A stretch of DNA of 64,000 nt, taken from the NCBI GenBank assembly GCA_947497905.1, contig CANMIH010000001.1:372001-436000 (forward strand), written 5' to 3'. The DNA is from an uncultured Pelagimonas sp. (GTDB taxonomy: Bacteria; Pseudomonadota; Alphaproteobacteria; Rhodobacterales; Rhodobacteraceae). The notes under the pieces are model-generated. The model searched no databases. It saw only the letters and a list, made by a program, of their open reading frames with translations, and was not told where the DNA came from. Of the stretch, positions 8,440 to 17,818 are shown in pieces (position 1 is the stretch's first letter; every line of letters starts with the position of its first letter). Position numbers and translations under genes: made by a program.

Positions 8440-9702
8440 ATGACACGTCGTGTAGTGGTCACCGGGCTCGGCCTGGTTACGCCTTTGGCCTGTGGTGTGG
8501 AAGAAACCTGGTCGCGTCTGCTGGATGGGCAGTCGGGCGCCGGTCCGATCACCAAATTTGACGCCAGCAATGTCGCAACCAAATACGCCTGTGAAGTTCC
8601 CTATGGGGATGGCACAGACGGCACGTTCGATCCCAATGCCTGGATGGACAAGAAAGAACAGCGCAAAGTCGACGAATTCATTCAGTTCGGCATGGCGGCG
8701 GCTATTCAGGCGGTGGAAGATTCCGGCTGGAAACCCGAAGATACAGAATCGCGTGAGCGCACCGGCGTTATGATTGGCTCGGGCATTGGTGGTCTGAACT
8801 CGATTGCCGAAACCGCGATCCTGATCAAAGAAAAAGGCCCGCGTCGCGTGTCGCCGTTCTTTATTCCCGGCGCGCTGATCAACCTGATCTCGGGCAATGT
8901 CTCGATCAAATTTGGCTTCAAAGGCCCGAACCACTCGGTTGTGACCGCCTGTTCGACCGGTGCCCATGCCATTGGGGATGCGGCCCGTCTGATCAAATAC
9001 GGTGATGCGGATGTGATGCTGGCCGGTGGCGCCGAAGGTGCGATCTCTGAGATCGGCATCGCAGGCTTCAACGCCTGTAAAGCACTTTCAACGAAACGCG
9101 CCGATGAGCCAACCAAAGCAAGCCGCCCCTATGACGCCGATCGTGATGGGTTTGTCATGGGCGAAGGCGCGGGTGTTCTGGTTCTGGAAGAATACGAACA
9201 CGCCAAAGCGCGTGGCGCCAAGATCTATGCAGAAGTCTGCGGCTATGGTCTGTCGGGTGACGCCTATCACATCACCGCACCGTCGGAAGATGGTGAAGGC
9301 GGTGAGCGGTCGATGCGTGCGGCATTGAAAGACGCCGGAATCGAGCCGTCGGCGATCGATTATATCAACGCACATGGCACGTCGACCATGGCGGACAGCA
9401 TCGAGCTGGGCGCGGTTGAGCGTCTGCTGGGTGATGCGGCGGGTAACGCTACCATGTCCTCGACCAAATCGGCCACCGGCCACCTTCTGGGCGCGGCGGG
9501 TGCGATCGAAGCCGTGTTCTCGATCCTTGCGATCCGTGATCAAGTAGCACCGCCCACGATCAACCTCGACAACCCGGCGGTTGAAACCTCGCTCAATCTG
9601 GCGCCCAACGCCAAGCAAGAGCGTGAGATCAACTATGCGCTGTCGAACTCCTTCGGCTTTGGCGGCACCAACGCCAGCGTGATCTTCGGTAAAGCGGAGT
9701 AA
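8440..9702 (+). CDS. fabF: Beta-ketoacyl-ACP synthase II
   Basis: A 420-residue condensing enzyme of fatty acid elongation that joins malonyl-ACP to a growing acyl-ACP. The catalytic triad is visible: Cys in VVTACSTGAHAIG, His in NAHGTSTMADS and His in SATGHLLGAAGA, plus the GFGGTNASVIF end. The ribosome site AGGAAGG stands about 9 bases before the ATG. mltG follows after 6 bases, an arrangement common in alphaproteobacteria. The acyl carrier protein gene that often precedes fabF is not in the 146-base gap. Confidence 0.97.
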   Translation: MTRRVVVTGLGLVTPLACGVEETWSRLLDGQSGAGPITKFDASNVATKYACEVPYGDGTDGTFDPNAWMDKKEQRKVDEFIQFGMAAAIQAVEDSGWKPEDTESRERTGVMIGSGIGGLNSIAETAILIKEKGPRRVSPFFIPGALINLISGNVSIKFGFKGPNHSVVTACSTGAHAIGDAARLIKYGDADVMLAGGAEGAISEIGIAGFNACKALSTKRADEPTKASRPYDADRDGFVMGEGAGVLVLEEYEHAKARGAKIYAEVCGYGLSGDAYHITAPSEDGEGGERSMRAALKDAGIEPSAIDYINAHGTSTMADSIELGAVERLLGDAAGNATMSSTKSATGHLLGAAGAIEAVFSILAIRDQVAPPTINLDNPAVETSLNLAPNAKQEREINYALSNSFGFGGTNASVIFGKAE

Positions 9703-9708
9703 CCCAGC

Positions 9709-10866
9709 ATGTGGCGCAGTATCGCCTCGAATGCCCTGACCTGTCTGGTCGTGGTTCTGTTTCTCTTGGGCGGTGTGCTGCTGTGGGGACAAAAACAATA
9801 CAATCAGCCGGGGCCTCTGGCCCAGGCGATCTGTGTTGAAGTGCCGCGCGGCACCAATTTCCGCGCGGTCTCAGAAGATCTGGCGGCGCAGGGCGCTATC
9901 TCCAGCGACGCCATTTTCCGCCTTGGCGCGGATTACACCAACAAGACCCAGTCGCTGAAGGCTGGCTCGTATCTGGTGCAGCCGTTCTCTTCGATGGTTG
10001 AGATCGTCGATGTGGTCACCCGCGGCGGGGCTTCGACCTGTGGCACCGAAGTGGTGTATCGCATCGGGATCACCCGCGCCCGTGTACAGGTGCGCGAGCT
10101 GAACCCATCCACCGGCCGCTTTGTTGAAACCGTGGTGTTTGATCCCTCTGAGGGCGATGCTCCGGCAGAGTATCAGCGCGTCAAAGACATCTCCGGCACC
10201 CGCTACCGCGTGGCGCTGGCTGAGGGTGTGACCAGCTGGCAGGTTGTGGAAGAGCTCAAACAGATCGATGTGCTGAGTGGTGATGTTGAGTTGCCCGCCG
10301 AGGGCAGTCTGGCGCCCGACAGCTATGAGATCCGTCCGGGTGATACAATTGCCTCGGTGATTGAGCGTATGGAACGCGCCCAGGAGGTGATCCTCGCCAA
10401 TGCATGGTCGAACCGTGCGGCGGATCTGCCTTTGGACAACCCGCAAGAGGCGCTGATCCTGGCCTCGATCATCGAAAAAGAAACCGGTGGTCCAGAAGAA
10501 CGCGGCCTTGTGGCGAGCGCCTTTACCAACCGTCTGAACAAAGGCATCCGTCTTCAGACCGACCCGACCGTGATCTATGGCATCACCAAAGGGCAGGGGG
10601 TTCTGGGGCGTGGTCTGCGTCAGTCCGAGCTGCGGCGCGAAACGCCCTACAACACCTATGTGATCCCGGCGCTGCCACCGACTCCGATTGCCAACCCCGG
10701 TCGGGCCAGTATCGAAGCGGCTTTGAATCCGGCAGACACCGATTTCATCTATTTTGTGGCCAAATCGCTGAACCCGGCGGATGGGCATAACTTTGCGGTC
10801 ACTCTGGATGAGCACAATCGCAACGTTGCCGCCTATCGCCGCCTGGAACGCGCGGCGAGCGAGTAA
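9709..10866 (+). CDS. mltG: Endolytic murein transglycosylase MltG
   Basis: A 385-residue inner membrane enzyme that cleaves nascent glycan strands and so sets their length. One N-terminal helix (about residues 7-27) anchors it, followed by a LysM-like region and the YceG catalytic domain. Visible motifs are IIEKETGGPEER, with the catalytic Glu, RLQTDPTVIYG, and PYNTYVIPALPPTPIANPG. It is translationally close to fabF (6 bases), so the two are probably one transcript. Confidence 0.95.
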   Translation: MWRSIASNALTCLVVVLFLLGGVLLWGQKQYNQPGPLAQAICVEVPRGTNFRAVSEDLAAQGAISSDAIFRLGADYTNKTQSLKAGSYLVQPFSSMVEIVDVVTRGGASTCGTEVVYRIGITRARVQVRELNPSTGRFVETVVFDPSEGDAPAEYQRVKDISGTRYRVALAEGVTSWQVVEELKQIDVLSGDVELPAEGSLAPDSYEIRPGDTIASVIERMERAQEVILANAWSNRAADLPLDNPQEALILASIIEKETGGPEERGLVASAFTNRLNKGIRLQTDPTVIYGITKGQGVLGRGLRQSELRRETPYNTYVIPALPPTPIANPGRASIEAALNPADTDFIYFVAKSLNPADGHNFAVTLDEHNRNVAAYRRLERAASE

Positions 10867-11065
10867 ACCAGATCACAACTAGCTTCGCGGGCGCTGGGGA
10901 GAAATCTCTGGCGTCCGTTGCGTTTGGCCGAAACCTGGCTGTATCCGATCCAGCTTTCGTGGGCCCGTCGACACATGAAGTTGAACAGCACAGTTTGAAT
11001 TATTGAATTATAGAGTAGCAGTCCAAACTCATACATATTCATATTTGAAGTTTAGGGGGCGATTT

Positions 11066-11491
11066 ATGGAACGAACATTTGCAGGCCGGTGTTTATGTGG
11101 GGACGTCACATTCCAAGCGAGCGGAAAGCCGGTCGTCGTCGCACAATGTCATTGTGAGGAATGCCGCAGATTATCAGGCACAGGCCACGCCAGCGGGGCT
11201 ATGTTTTCCTGGGCAGATGTTCAGATCGAGGGGGAGCTGGGTCGTTACGATTATACATCGGCCAGCGGTTCAACTGTGACCAAGACCTTTTGTCGGACCT
11301 GTGGCAGCTCGATCTATGGCACCAACAGCCACTCGCCGGGTCATGTGACACTGAGCCTGGGGGCGTTTGATCCGGCTCCAGAACTGGACATTGAAGTGGT
11401 GATTTTTGATCGAGATAAGCCACGGTGGGATACGGCAGGCCCGGATGTGATGCGGTTCGACACGCAGCCAAGCTGGTCGCCAGATGATTGA
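11066..11491 (+). CDS. GFA family zinc-binding protein
   Basis: A 141-residue protein of the glutathione-dependent formaldehyde-activating (GFA/CENP-V) family. The zinc cysteines are present as CLCGDVTF, CHCEECRRLSGTGHAS and CRTCGS. The reaction is uncertain; many members bind zinc with no proven enzyme role. The start at 11066 gives the usual MERTFAGRCLCG and follows a GGGGGCG ribosome-like run; an in-frame start at 11003 would add an unrelated segment. The 200 bases before it hold no gene. Confidence 0.88.
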   Translation: MERTFAGRCLCGDVTFQASGKPVVVAQCHCEECRRLSGTGHASGAMFSWADVQIEGELGRYDYTSASGSTVTKTFCRTCGSSIYGTNSHSPGHVTLSLGAFDPAPELDIEVVIFDRDKPRWDTAGPDVMRFDTQPSWSPDD

Positions 11492-11502
11492 ATACGGGCG
11501 GT

Positions 11503-11901
11503 TTATTCGCTCTCTGGCACATGCGCGGCCAGCCACCAGATATTGCCGCAGGGGTCGGTGATGCCCGCCATGCGGTCGCCATGTGGCCGGGTGTTTGGCG
11601 TCATGAGGGAAGTGGCGTCTGCGGCCAGTGCTTTGTGATAGGTTGCCTCGACCTCGGACACATAGAGATGCATTTGCGAAACCTGTGATTGATAGCCCTC
11701 AGTGGCCTCATTGAGCATGATCACCACATCACCCAAGCGTAGCCGCGCATGTTGCACGGTACCATCCGGGTGGCGCGCCTCTTTCAGGATCGTGGCCCCA
11801 AACACATCATAAAGGAATGAGATCAGCCGATCTGCACCGGTGACTGTGAAATAGGGTGCCAGAACCGGATAACCCTCGGGTCGCTTGGGGGTGTCTGTCA
11901 C
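11503..11901 (-). CDS. VOC family protein, PhnB-like
   Basis: A 132-residue vicinal-oxygen-chelate protein. The paired beta-alpha-beta-beta-beta pattern shows in PYFTVTGADRLISFLYDVFGA, HARLRLGDVVIMLNEA and MAGITDPCGNIWWLA. Function within the fold (glyoxalase, dioxygenase, resistance protein) cannot be told. The start is GTG at 11901, which overlaps the stop of the upstream YjbR gene, so the two genes are translationally coupled. Confidence 0.85.
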   Translation of the reverse strand: MTDTPKRPEGYPVLAPYFTVTGADRLISFLYDVFGATILKEARHPDGTVQHARLRLGDVVIMLNEATEGYQSQVSQMHLYVSEVEATYHKALAADATSLMTPNTRPHGDRMAGITDPCGNIWWLAAHVPESE

Positions 11902-12248
11902 GAAGCGGCCTCGGAAATCTCACGCTGGCGCTTTTTCGTCAGGCCGGAGAAGACTATTTCGTATGAGGTTTGGACTCGCTGGCGCAGTTCATCTTCAGGC
12001 ACTGCGCCCCAATCAACCCGCACCCAGGATCGGTGAAAATAGGGGGCTTTGACCCCACCACCCATATCAATGATCAGCTGGGCATCTTCGATCGAGGGTG
12101 TTTTCACCGAAACCCCGTCATTGGTGATGCCAATACAGGCAAACATCTTGTCCCCCACCTTCCAGGCGTCATGTCCACCACCCCAAGGGTCGGACCATTC
12201 TGCCCCGGGCAGGGCCTTGCAAATCTCATTCACCAAATCGCGTGTCAT
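11898..12248 (-). CDS. MmcQ/YjbR family protein
   Basis: A 116-residue small protein with the family's N-terminal MTRDLVNEICKALPGAEWSDPWGGGHDAWKVGDKMFA, GGGVKAPYFHRSWVRVDW and a C-terminal SYEIVFSGLTKKRQREI. The fold resembles a DNA-binding CyaY-like fold; the biological role is unknown. It is the first gene of a two-gene minus-strand unit with the VOC gene and is divergent from the VOC gene at 12367. Confidence 0.87.
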   Translation of the reverse strand: MTRDLVNEICKALPGAEWSDPWGGGHDAWKVGDKMFACIGITNDGVSVKTPSIEDAQLIIDMGGGVKAPYFHRSWVRVDWGAVPEDELRQRVQTSYEIVFSGLTKKRQREISEAAS

Positions 12249-12298
12249 GGTCCAAACTTGGCGGGCTTGAGAAAGTCACGCAAGTCTGAATTTTTCGA

Positions 12299-12329
12299 TT
12301 GACCTCAACTTAAGTTGAGGGATTAGCTT
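12299..12329 (+). promoter_or_regulatory. MerR/SoxR-type operator-promoter with 19-base spacer
   Basis: A perfect 18-base palindrome (CCTCAACTT then AAGTTGAGG, 12303-12320) sits between TTGACC (12299-12304) and TAGCTT (12324-12329), which are exactly 19 bases apart. This is the layout of MerR-family promoters and closely follows the E. coli soxS promoter, whose palindrome shares the CCTCAA and TTGAGG ends. It points at the VOC gene starting at 12367. No MerR-family gene lies in the window. Confidence 0.8.
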
Positions 12330-12366
12330 GACCAGCATCACAAGACACAAACCATGAGGTTTCTCG

Positions 12367-12747
12367 ATGCAAGCAAGACTTGAACACGCCAACATCACCG
12401 TCTCGGACGCCCGCGCCACCGCCAAGGTTCTGGAGGATGTGTTTGGGTGGCACATCCGCTGGGAAGGGGCCGCGATGAATTCTGGCTATACCATCCATAT
12501 CGGAGATGAGAGCAGCTATCTCGCCCTCTACACCCCGCCAATTGATCTGAACGCACCGGCAGCGCGCTATGTCACCGCAGGGTCACTGGCCCATATTGGC
12601 ATTGTGGTGGATGACATCGACGCCACCGAGGCTCGTGTCAAAGAGGCCGGGTTCACTCCGGTCAATCACGCGGATTATGAACCGGGCAAACGGTTCTATT
12701 TTCTAGGTCCGGATCAGGTGGAATATGAGGTTGTCAGCTACGGCTAA
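12367..12747 (+). CDS. VOC family protein under a SoxR-like promoter
   Basis: A 126-residue single-unit glyoxalase-fold protein: LEHANITVSDARATAKVLEDVFGW at the start, SSYLALYTPP, HIGIVVDDIDATEARVKEAGF and KRFYFLGPDQVEYEVVSY at the end. The placement of His and Glu residues fits a metal-binding VOC enzyme, but the substrate is not known. Its promoter has a MerR/SoxR operator, so induction by redox-active compounds, a metal or a drug is likely. A hairpin terminator follows. Confidence 0.86.
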   Translation: MQARLEHANITVSDARATAKVLEDVFGWHIRWEGAAMNSGYTIHIGDESSYLALYTPPIDLNAPAARYVTAGSLAHIGIVVDDIDATEARVKEAGFTPVNHADYEPGKRFYFLGPDQVEYEVVSYG

Positions 12748-12775
12748 GCTTCTGCGACCTTGTTCAGACCTGCCT

Positions 12776-12814
12776 ACAGCCCGCGACCTCTGTGCGCGGG
12801 CTGTTGCCGTTTTT
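12776..12814 (+). terminator. Terminator after the VOC gene at 12367
   Basis: 10-bp stem ACAGCCCGCG with CGCGGGCTGT and a 9-base loop; a T run comes five bases after the stem, so it is less ideal than most. Confidence 0.65.
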
Positions 12815-12850
12815 GTGGGTGCATAGCGGTGATCCGGGGCTCTCTCTTGA

Positions 12851-12872
12851 TATGCAGTAAAATTACTGCATA
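12851..12872 (+). promoter_or_regulatory. ArsR-family operator
   Basis: Perfect 10-base arms TATGCAGTAA and TTACTGCATA separated by AA, ending 9 bases before the ArsR start codon. The -35-like TTGATA (12847-12852) and -10-like CATAAG (12869-12874) bracket it, so a bound repressor would block the promoter. Autoregulation is the natural reading. Confidence 0.82.
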
Positions 12873-12881
12873 AGTGAAATT

Positions 12882-13190
12882 ATGACAGACGATCAGCTCG
12901 ACCTCCTTTTCAAAGCCCTCGCAGACAGCACACGCCGTCGCATCATTGACCGCCTGAGCAAGCAGCCTGCGCAGTCCTTGTTTGAGGTCTGTGCCGCCTC
13001 TGTCGCCGAGGATGGCGTGGCGCTGTCGCGTCAAACCGTGTCGCAACATTTGGCGGTTTTGGAAAAGGCGGGCCTGATCGAGACCACTTGGAAAGGGCGG
13101 ACCAAGGCCCATTCGCTCAGCATCACAAGCGACCACATCAAAGCGTCGATGTGGCTTACACAATACGCAGAAGAGAGAGACCAGACATGA
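12882..13190 (+). CDS. ArsR/SmtB family winged-helix repressor
   Basis: A 102-residue regulator: LDLLFKALADSTRRRIIDRLS, then the recognition helix VALSRQTVSQHLAVLEKAGLIET and the wing KGRTKAHSLS. No CxC metal motif is present, so it is more likely the SdpR or general type than an arsenic sensor. There is no ribosome site before the ATG, and the -10-like box lies just upstream, so the mRNA may be leaderless. It overlaps the next VOC gene by ATGA, so repressor and VOC protein form one unit. Confidence 0.92.
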   Translation: MTDDQLDLLFKALADSTRRRIIDRLSKQPAQSLFEVCAASVAEDGVALSRQTVSQHLAVLEKAGLIETTWKGRTKAHSLSITSDHIKASMWLTQYAEERDQT

Positions 13191-13585
13191 AAATCTATGT
13201 GACCAATGTCTTTGTGGATGATCAGGACAAGGCCGAGGCGTTTTATACCGATGTGCTTGGGTTTACCGTGAAACACAATGTGCCTGTGGGCGAAAACCGC
13301 TGGCTGACTGTGGTGTCGGCGGAGGATCCCGACGGACCTGAGTTGTTGCTTGAGCCAAGCGATCATCCCGCTGTTCCGCCTTACAAAGAGGCGCTGGTGG
13401 CCGATGGCATTCCGGCCCATTCGTTTCAGGTGCAAAATCTCAACGCCGAGTGGCAACGGCTGGTGGCCTTGGGTGTCTCATTCACGGTTGAACCGATGGA
13501 GGCCGGTCCGGTGCGGATGGCGATCTTTGATGACACCTGCGGCAATCTCATTCAGCTGATCGAAATGGCCGAGGCGGCGCAGTAG
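13187..13585 (+). CDS. VOC family protein, co-transcribed with ArsR
   Basis: A 132-residue glyoxalase-like protein starting MKIYVTNVFVDDQDKAEAFYTDVLGF and ending with FDDTCGNLIQLIE, the classical two-module VOC layout. The ATG at 13187 overlaps the arsR stop by four bases, so translation is coupled. An ArsR next to a VOC protein is a common pair of unknown inducer; a role in detoxification is likely but not shown. Confidence 0.88.
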   Translation: MKIYVTNVFVDDQDKAEAFYTDVLGFTVKHNVPVGENRWLTVVSAEDPDGPELLLEPSDHPAVPPYKEALVADGIPAHSFQVQNLNAEWQRLVALGVSFTVEPMEAGPVRMAIFDDTCGNLIQLIEMAEAAQ

Positions 13586-13613
13586 CGCGAAAGCTACGGC
13601 AAAGACAAAAGGG

Positions 13614-13648
13614 GCTTGGCGCAGAGGGTTCGCCGTGCTACGCCAAGC
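13614..13648. repeat. Inverted repeat in the gap before cysS
   Basis: Arms GCTTGGCG and CGCCAAGC with 19 bases between them. There is no T run; it may end the arsR-VOC transcript or simply be a structured gap. Confidence 0.35.
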
Positions 13649-13790
13649 TCATGACCCGTATTGCGAACACCATTTGTTGCATTATTACCTGACATCGGTC
13701 GGTGATCCCGACCATTGGCGGGACGGTCTTCTATTCCAAAACTGATGTGAAGTTGCTATGCCCGCCGCGACCCCCGCGAAGGACTGGCAC

Positions 13791-15176
<1,386 letters not shown>

Positions 15177-15193
15177 CTGCCTCTAAGGACAGA

Positions 15194-15263
15194 CCCGACC
15201 GCGGGTGGGTGCAAAGCGCCCGCCCATGGGGGCGGTCGGGCGCTGCCCGGCGTGACGCCGGGC
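15194..15263. repeat. Two GC-rich hairpins between cysS and cimA
   Basis: First: CCCGACCGC (15194-15202) pairs with GCGGTCGGG (15232-15240). Second: GCCCGGCG, loop TGA, CGCCGGGC (15245-15263). No T run follows. They may be a Rho-linked 3' end or a REP-like intergenic element. Confidence 0.55.
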
Positions 15264-15334
15264 GAAACGAAACTTACACAGTCTGCGCCCTTTAGATCGG
15301 GCGCGACCTTACCTGCCAAGCCGATAGGCCAGCT

Positions 15335-16966
15335 ATGACAAAAACACGCCTTTACCTTTACGACACCACCCTGCGCGATGGGCAACAGACCCAAGGGGTG
15401 CAATTCTCTTCCGCAGAAAAATTGCGCATTACGCAGGCTCTGGATGATCTGGGCATTGATTACATCGAAGGCGGCTGGCCCGGTGCCAACCCCACCGACA
15501 GCGCCTATTTTGACGAGGTGCCCGCCACCCGTGCGCGTATGGCGGCCTTTGGCATGACCAAACGCGCGGGGCGCTCGGCGGCCAATGACGATGTGCTGGC
15601 CGGGGTGTTGAACGCGGGCACGGGCTCGGTCTGTCTGGTGGGCAAAAGTCATGATTTCCACGTGACCAAAGCGCTGGGCATTACGCTTGAGGAAAACATC
15701 GCCGCCATCGCCGACAGCTTTTCGCATGTGGTTGCGCAGGGGCGTGAGGCGCTGTTTGACGCCGAACATTTCTTTGATGGGTACAAAGCAAACCCCGACT
15801 ATGCCGTGGCCTGCCTGCAGGCCGCGCTGGAGGCCGGGGCACGCTGGGTGGTGTTGTGCGACACCAATGGTGGCACCTTGCCCGCCGAGATCGGCGAGAT
15901 TGTCACCAAGGTGATCGCGGCAGGAGTGCCGGGGGAAAACATTGGTATCCACACCCACAACGACACCGAAAACGCGGTCGCCGGGAGCCTCGCAGCCATC
16001 AATGCCGGAGCGCGGCAGGTGCAGGGTACACTGAACGGCCTGGGCGAGCGCTGTGGCAATGCCAACCTTGTGTCGCTGATCCCCACGCTGTTGTTGAAAG
16101 AACCCTACGCCAGCCAGTTTGAAACCGGCATCACGCCTGACGCGCTGGCCGGTTTGACCCGCACCAGCCGCATGCTGGACGATATCCTCAACCGCGTGCC
16201 CACCAAACAGTTGGCCTATGTCGGCTCGGCGGCCTTTGCCCATAAATCAGGTCTGCATGCCAGCGCGATCCTGAAAGATCCCACCACATACGAACATGTG
16301 GATCCGGCGCGTATCGGCAATGAACGCATCATTCCCATGTCCAATCAGGCGGGGCAGTCGAACCTGCGCAAACGTCTGGCGGATGCGGGCATTGCGGTTG
16401 AAAAAGACAACCCGGCTTTGGCGCGTATTCTGGAACGGATCAAAGCGCGTGAGGCCGAGGGCTATTCCTATGACACCGCTCAGGCGAGCTTTGAGCTTCT
16501 GGCGCAGGATGAGCTGGGCGCGCTTCCGGATTTCTTTGAGGTCAAACGCTATCGTGTGACCGTCGAACGCCGCAAAAACAAATACAACAAAGTGGTGTCG
16601 CTGTCTGAAGCGGTGGTCGTTGTCAAAGTGGATGGCGAAAAGAAACTGTCGGTCAGCGAAAGCATGGATGAGGCCGGATCAGATCGTGGTCCAGTGAACG
16701 CGCTGGCCAAGGCGCTTGCCAAAGATCTGGGCCCCTATCAGGACATGATCGACGACATGCGTCTGGTCGACTTTAAGGTGCGCATCACCCAAGGCGGCAC
16801 CGAGGCGGTGACCCGCGTGATCATCGACAGCGAAGACGGGCAGGGGCGGCGCTGGTCCACGGTGGGCGTCAGTGCCAACATCGTGGATGCCTCATTTGAG
16901 GCGCTGCTGGATGCGGTGCGCTGGAAACTGGTGCGCGATCGCGCGCGGCTTCAGGCGGCGCAATGA
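15335..16966 (+). CDS. cimA: Citramalate synthase
   Basis: A 543-residue enzyme of the alpha-isopropylmalate synthase family that joins acetyl-CoA and pyruvate to (R)-citramalate in the threonine-independent isoleucine route. N-terminal HMGL-like TIM barrel: LYDTTLRDGQQTQGV, GGWPGANPTDSAYF, GIHTHNDTENAVA (metal histidines) and NGLGERCGNANL. The C-terminal half (about 400-540) is the LeuA-type regulatory dimer domain, where isoleucine or leucine normally binds. Length and the TTLRDGQQTQGV start fit CimA rather than LeuA. It overlaps the next gene by ATGA. Confidence 0.93.
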   Translation: MTKTRLYLYDTTLRDGQQTQGVQFSSAEKLRITQALDDLGIDYIEGGWPGANPTDSAYFDEVPATRARMAAFGMTKRAGRSAANDDVLAGVLNAGTGSVCLVGKSHDFHVTKALGITLEENIAAIADSFSHVVAQGREALFDAEHFFDGYKANPDYAVACLQAALEAGARWVVLCDTNGGTLPAEIGEIVTKVIAAGVPGENIGIHTHNDTENAVAGSLAAINAGARQVQGTLNGLGERCGNANLVSLIPTLLLKEPYASQFETGITPDALAGLTRTSRMLDDILNRVPTKQLAYVGSAAFAHKSGLHASAILKDPTTYEHVDPARIGNERIIPMSNQAGQSNLRKRLADAGIAVEKDNPALARILERIKAREAEGYSYDTAQASFELLAQDELGALPDFFEVKRYRVTVERRKNKYNKVVSLSEAVVVVKVDGEKKLSVSESMDEAGSDRGPVNALAKALAKDLGPYQDMIDDMRLVDFKVRITQGGTEAVTRVIIDSEDGQGRRWSTVGVSANIVDASFEALLDAVRWKLVRDRARLQAAQ

Positions 16967-17748
16967 GCGATTTCTCGGAAGGCAGCGATCTGTTCGCCTG
17001 CGCCCAATCGGTCGAGCGGGGCGACCCCGAACGCTTTGCTCATGTGATGGCGGCGCCTGTGCCCGCGCGCGCGGTGCTGTTTCCAATCTATGCCTTCAAT
17101 ATCGAAGTAAGCCGTGCGCCCTGGATGACACAGGAAAGCATGATTGCCGAGATGCGCCTGCAATGGTGGCGCGATGCGCTGGACGAGATCGCGCAGAGCG
17201 GCTTTGTGCGTCGGCATGAGGTGGTGACCCCACTGGCGCTGGTTCTCGATGCGCAGGGTGCGCAGGATCTGGATCGGGTGGTGGCGGCCCGGCGGTGGGA
17301 TATCTACCGCGACCCGTTTGACGATCAGGCGGCATTTGATGCCTATCTAGAGGACACTGGTGGGGTTCTGATGCAGGTTGCGGCCCGCGCGTTGGGCGAC
17401 ACCGATGGGCGCGCGGCGGCGGCGCTGGGCTGGGCCACAGCCTTGGCCGGGTTCCTTCGCGCCGTGCCGGGGCTTGAGGCCGCTGGACGGGTGCCTTTGG
17501 TGGATGGCAGAGCCGAGGCCGTGGCCGAACTGGCCAATCGCGGGCTTGCAAAGCTGGACGAAGCGCGACGGCACCGTGGGGCAGTCCTCAAAGCGGCGCT
17601 GCCTGCCTTGATGGCAGGGGCTTTGACCGCCCCGATCCTGAAACGAGCGGCCCAGTCGCCTGGGCTGGTGGCCGAGGGCACACTGGATCTGTCGGACGCG
17701 CGGGCCAGCGCGCGGCGTCTCTGGGTGGCTGCGACGGGGCGCTGGTGA
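16963..17748 (+). CDS. Squalene/phytoene synthase family protein lacking the catalytic Asp motifs
   Basis: A 261-residue all-helical protein. The region PIYAFNIEVSRAP...EMRLQWWRDALDEI matches the start of the trans-isoprenyl synthase fold, and YLEDTGGVLMQVAARALG matches the second core helix, but the DDxxD-type motifs that hold magnesium-diphosphate are missing. The closest known relatives of this type are NDUFAF6-like proteins linked to respiratory complex I assembly, so an enzyme role in terpenoid synthesis is doubtful. It overlaps cimA by four bases. A strong terminator follows. Confidence 0.8.
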   Translation: MSDFSEGSDLFACAQSVERGDPERFAHVMAAPVPARAVLFPIYAFNIEVSRAPWMTQESMIAEMRLQWWRDALDEIAQSGFVRRHEVVTPLALVLDAQGAQDLDRVVAARRWDIYRDPFDDQAAFDAYLEDTGGVLMQVAARALGDTDGRAAAALGWATALAGFLRAVPGLEAAGRVPLVDGRAEAVAELANRGLAKLDEARRHRGAVLKAALPALMAGALTAPILKRAAQSPGLVAEGTLDLSDARASARRLWVAATGRW

Positions 17749-17782
17749 GCTTTGATTTTCTGAAGGGATGCGAGACCAAATT

Positions 17783-17818
17783 GAGAAAGGCCTGTCGGTT
17801 TAGCGACAGGCCTTTCTC
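17783..17818. terminator. Bidirectional terminator
   Basis: A perfect 15-bp stem: GAGAAAGGCCTGTCG pairs with CGACAGGCCTTTCTC around GTTTAG. It lies between the convergent synthase-like and MFS genes and overlaps the end of neither frame. Confidence 0.88.

Noticed and set aside
13586-13757. Gap with hairpins considered as a tRNA or small RNA gene
   Set aside because: No cloverleaf arms or T-loop sequence could be built.
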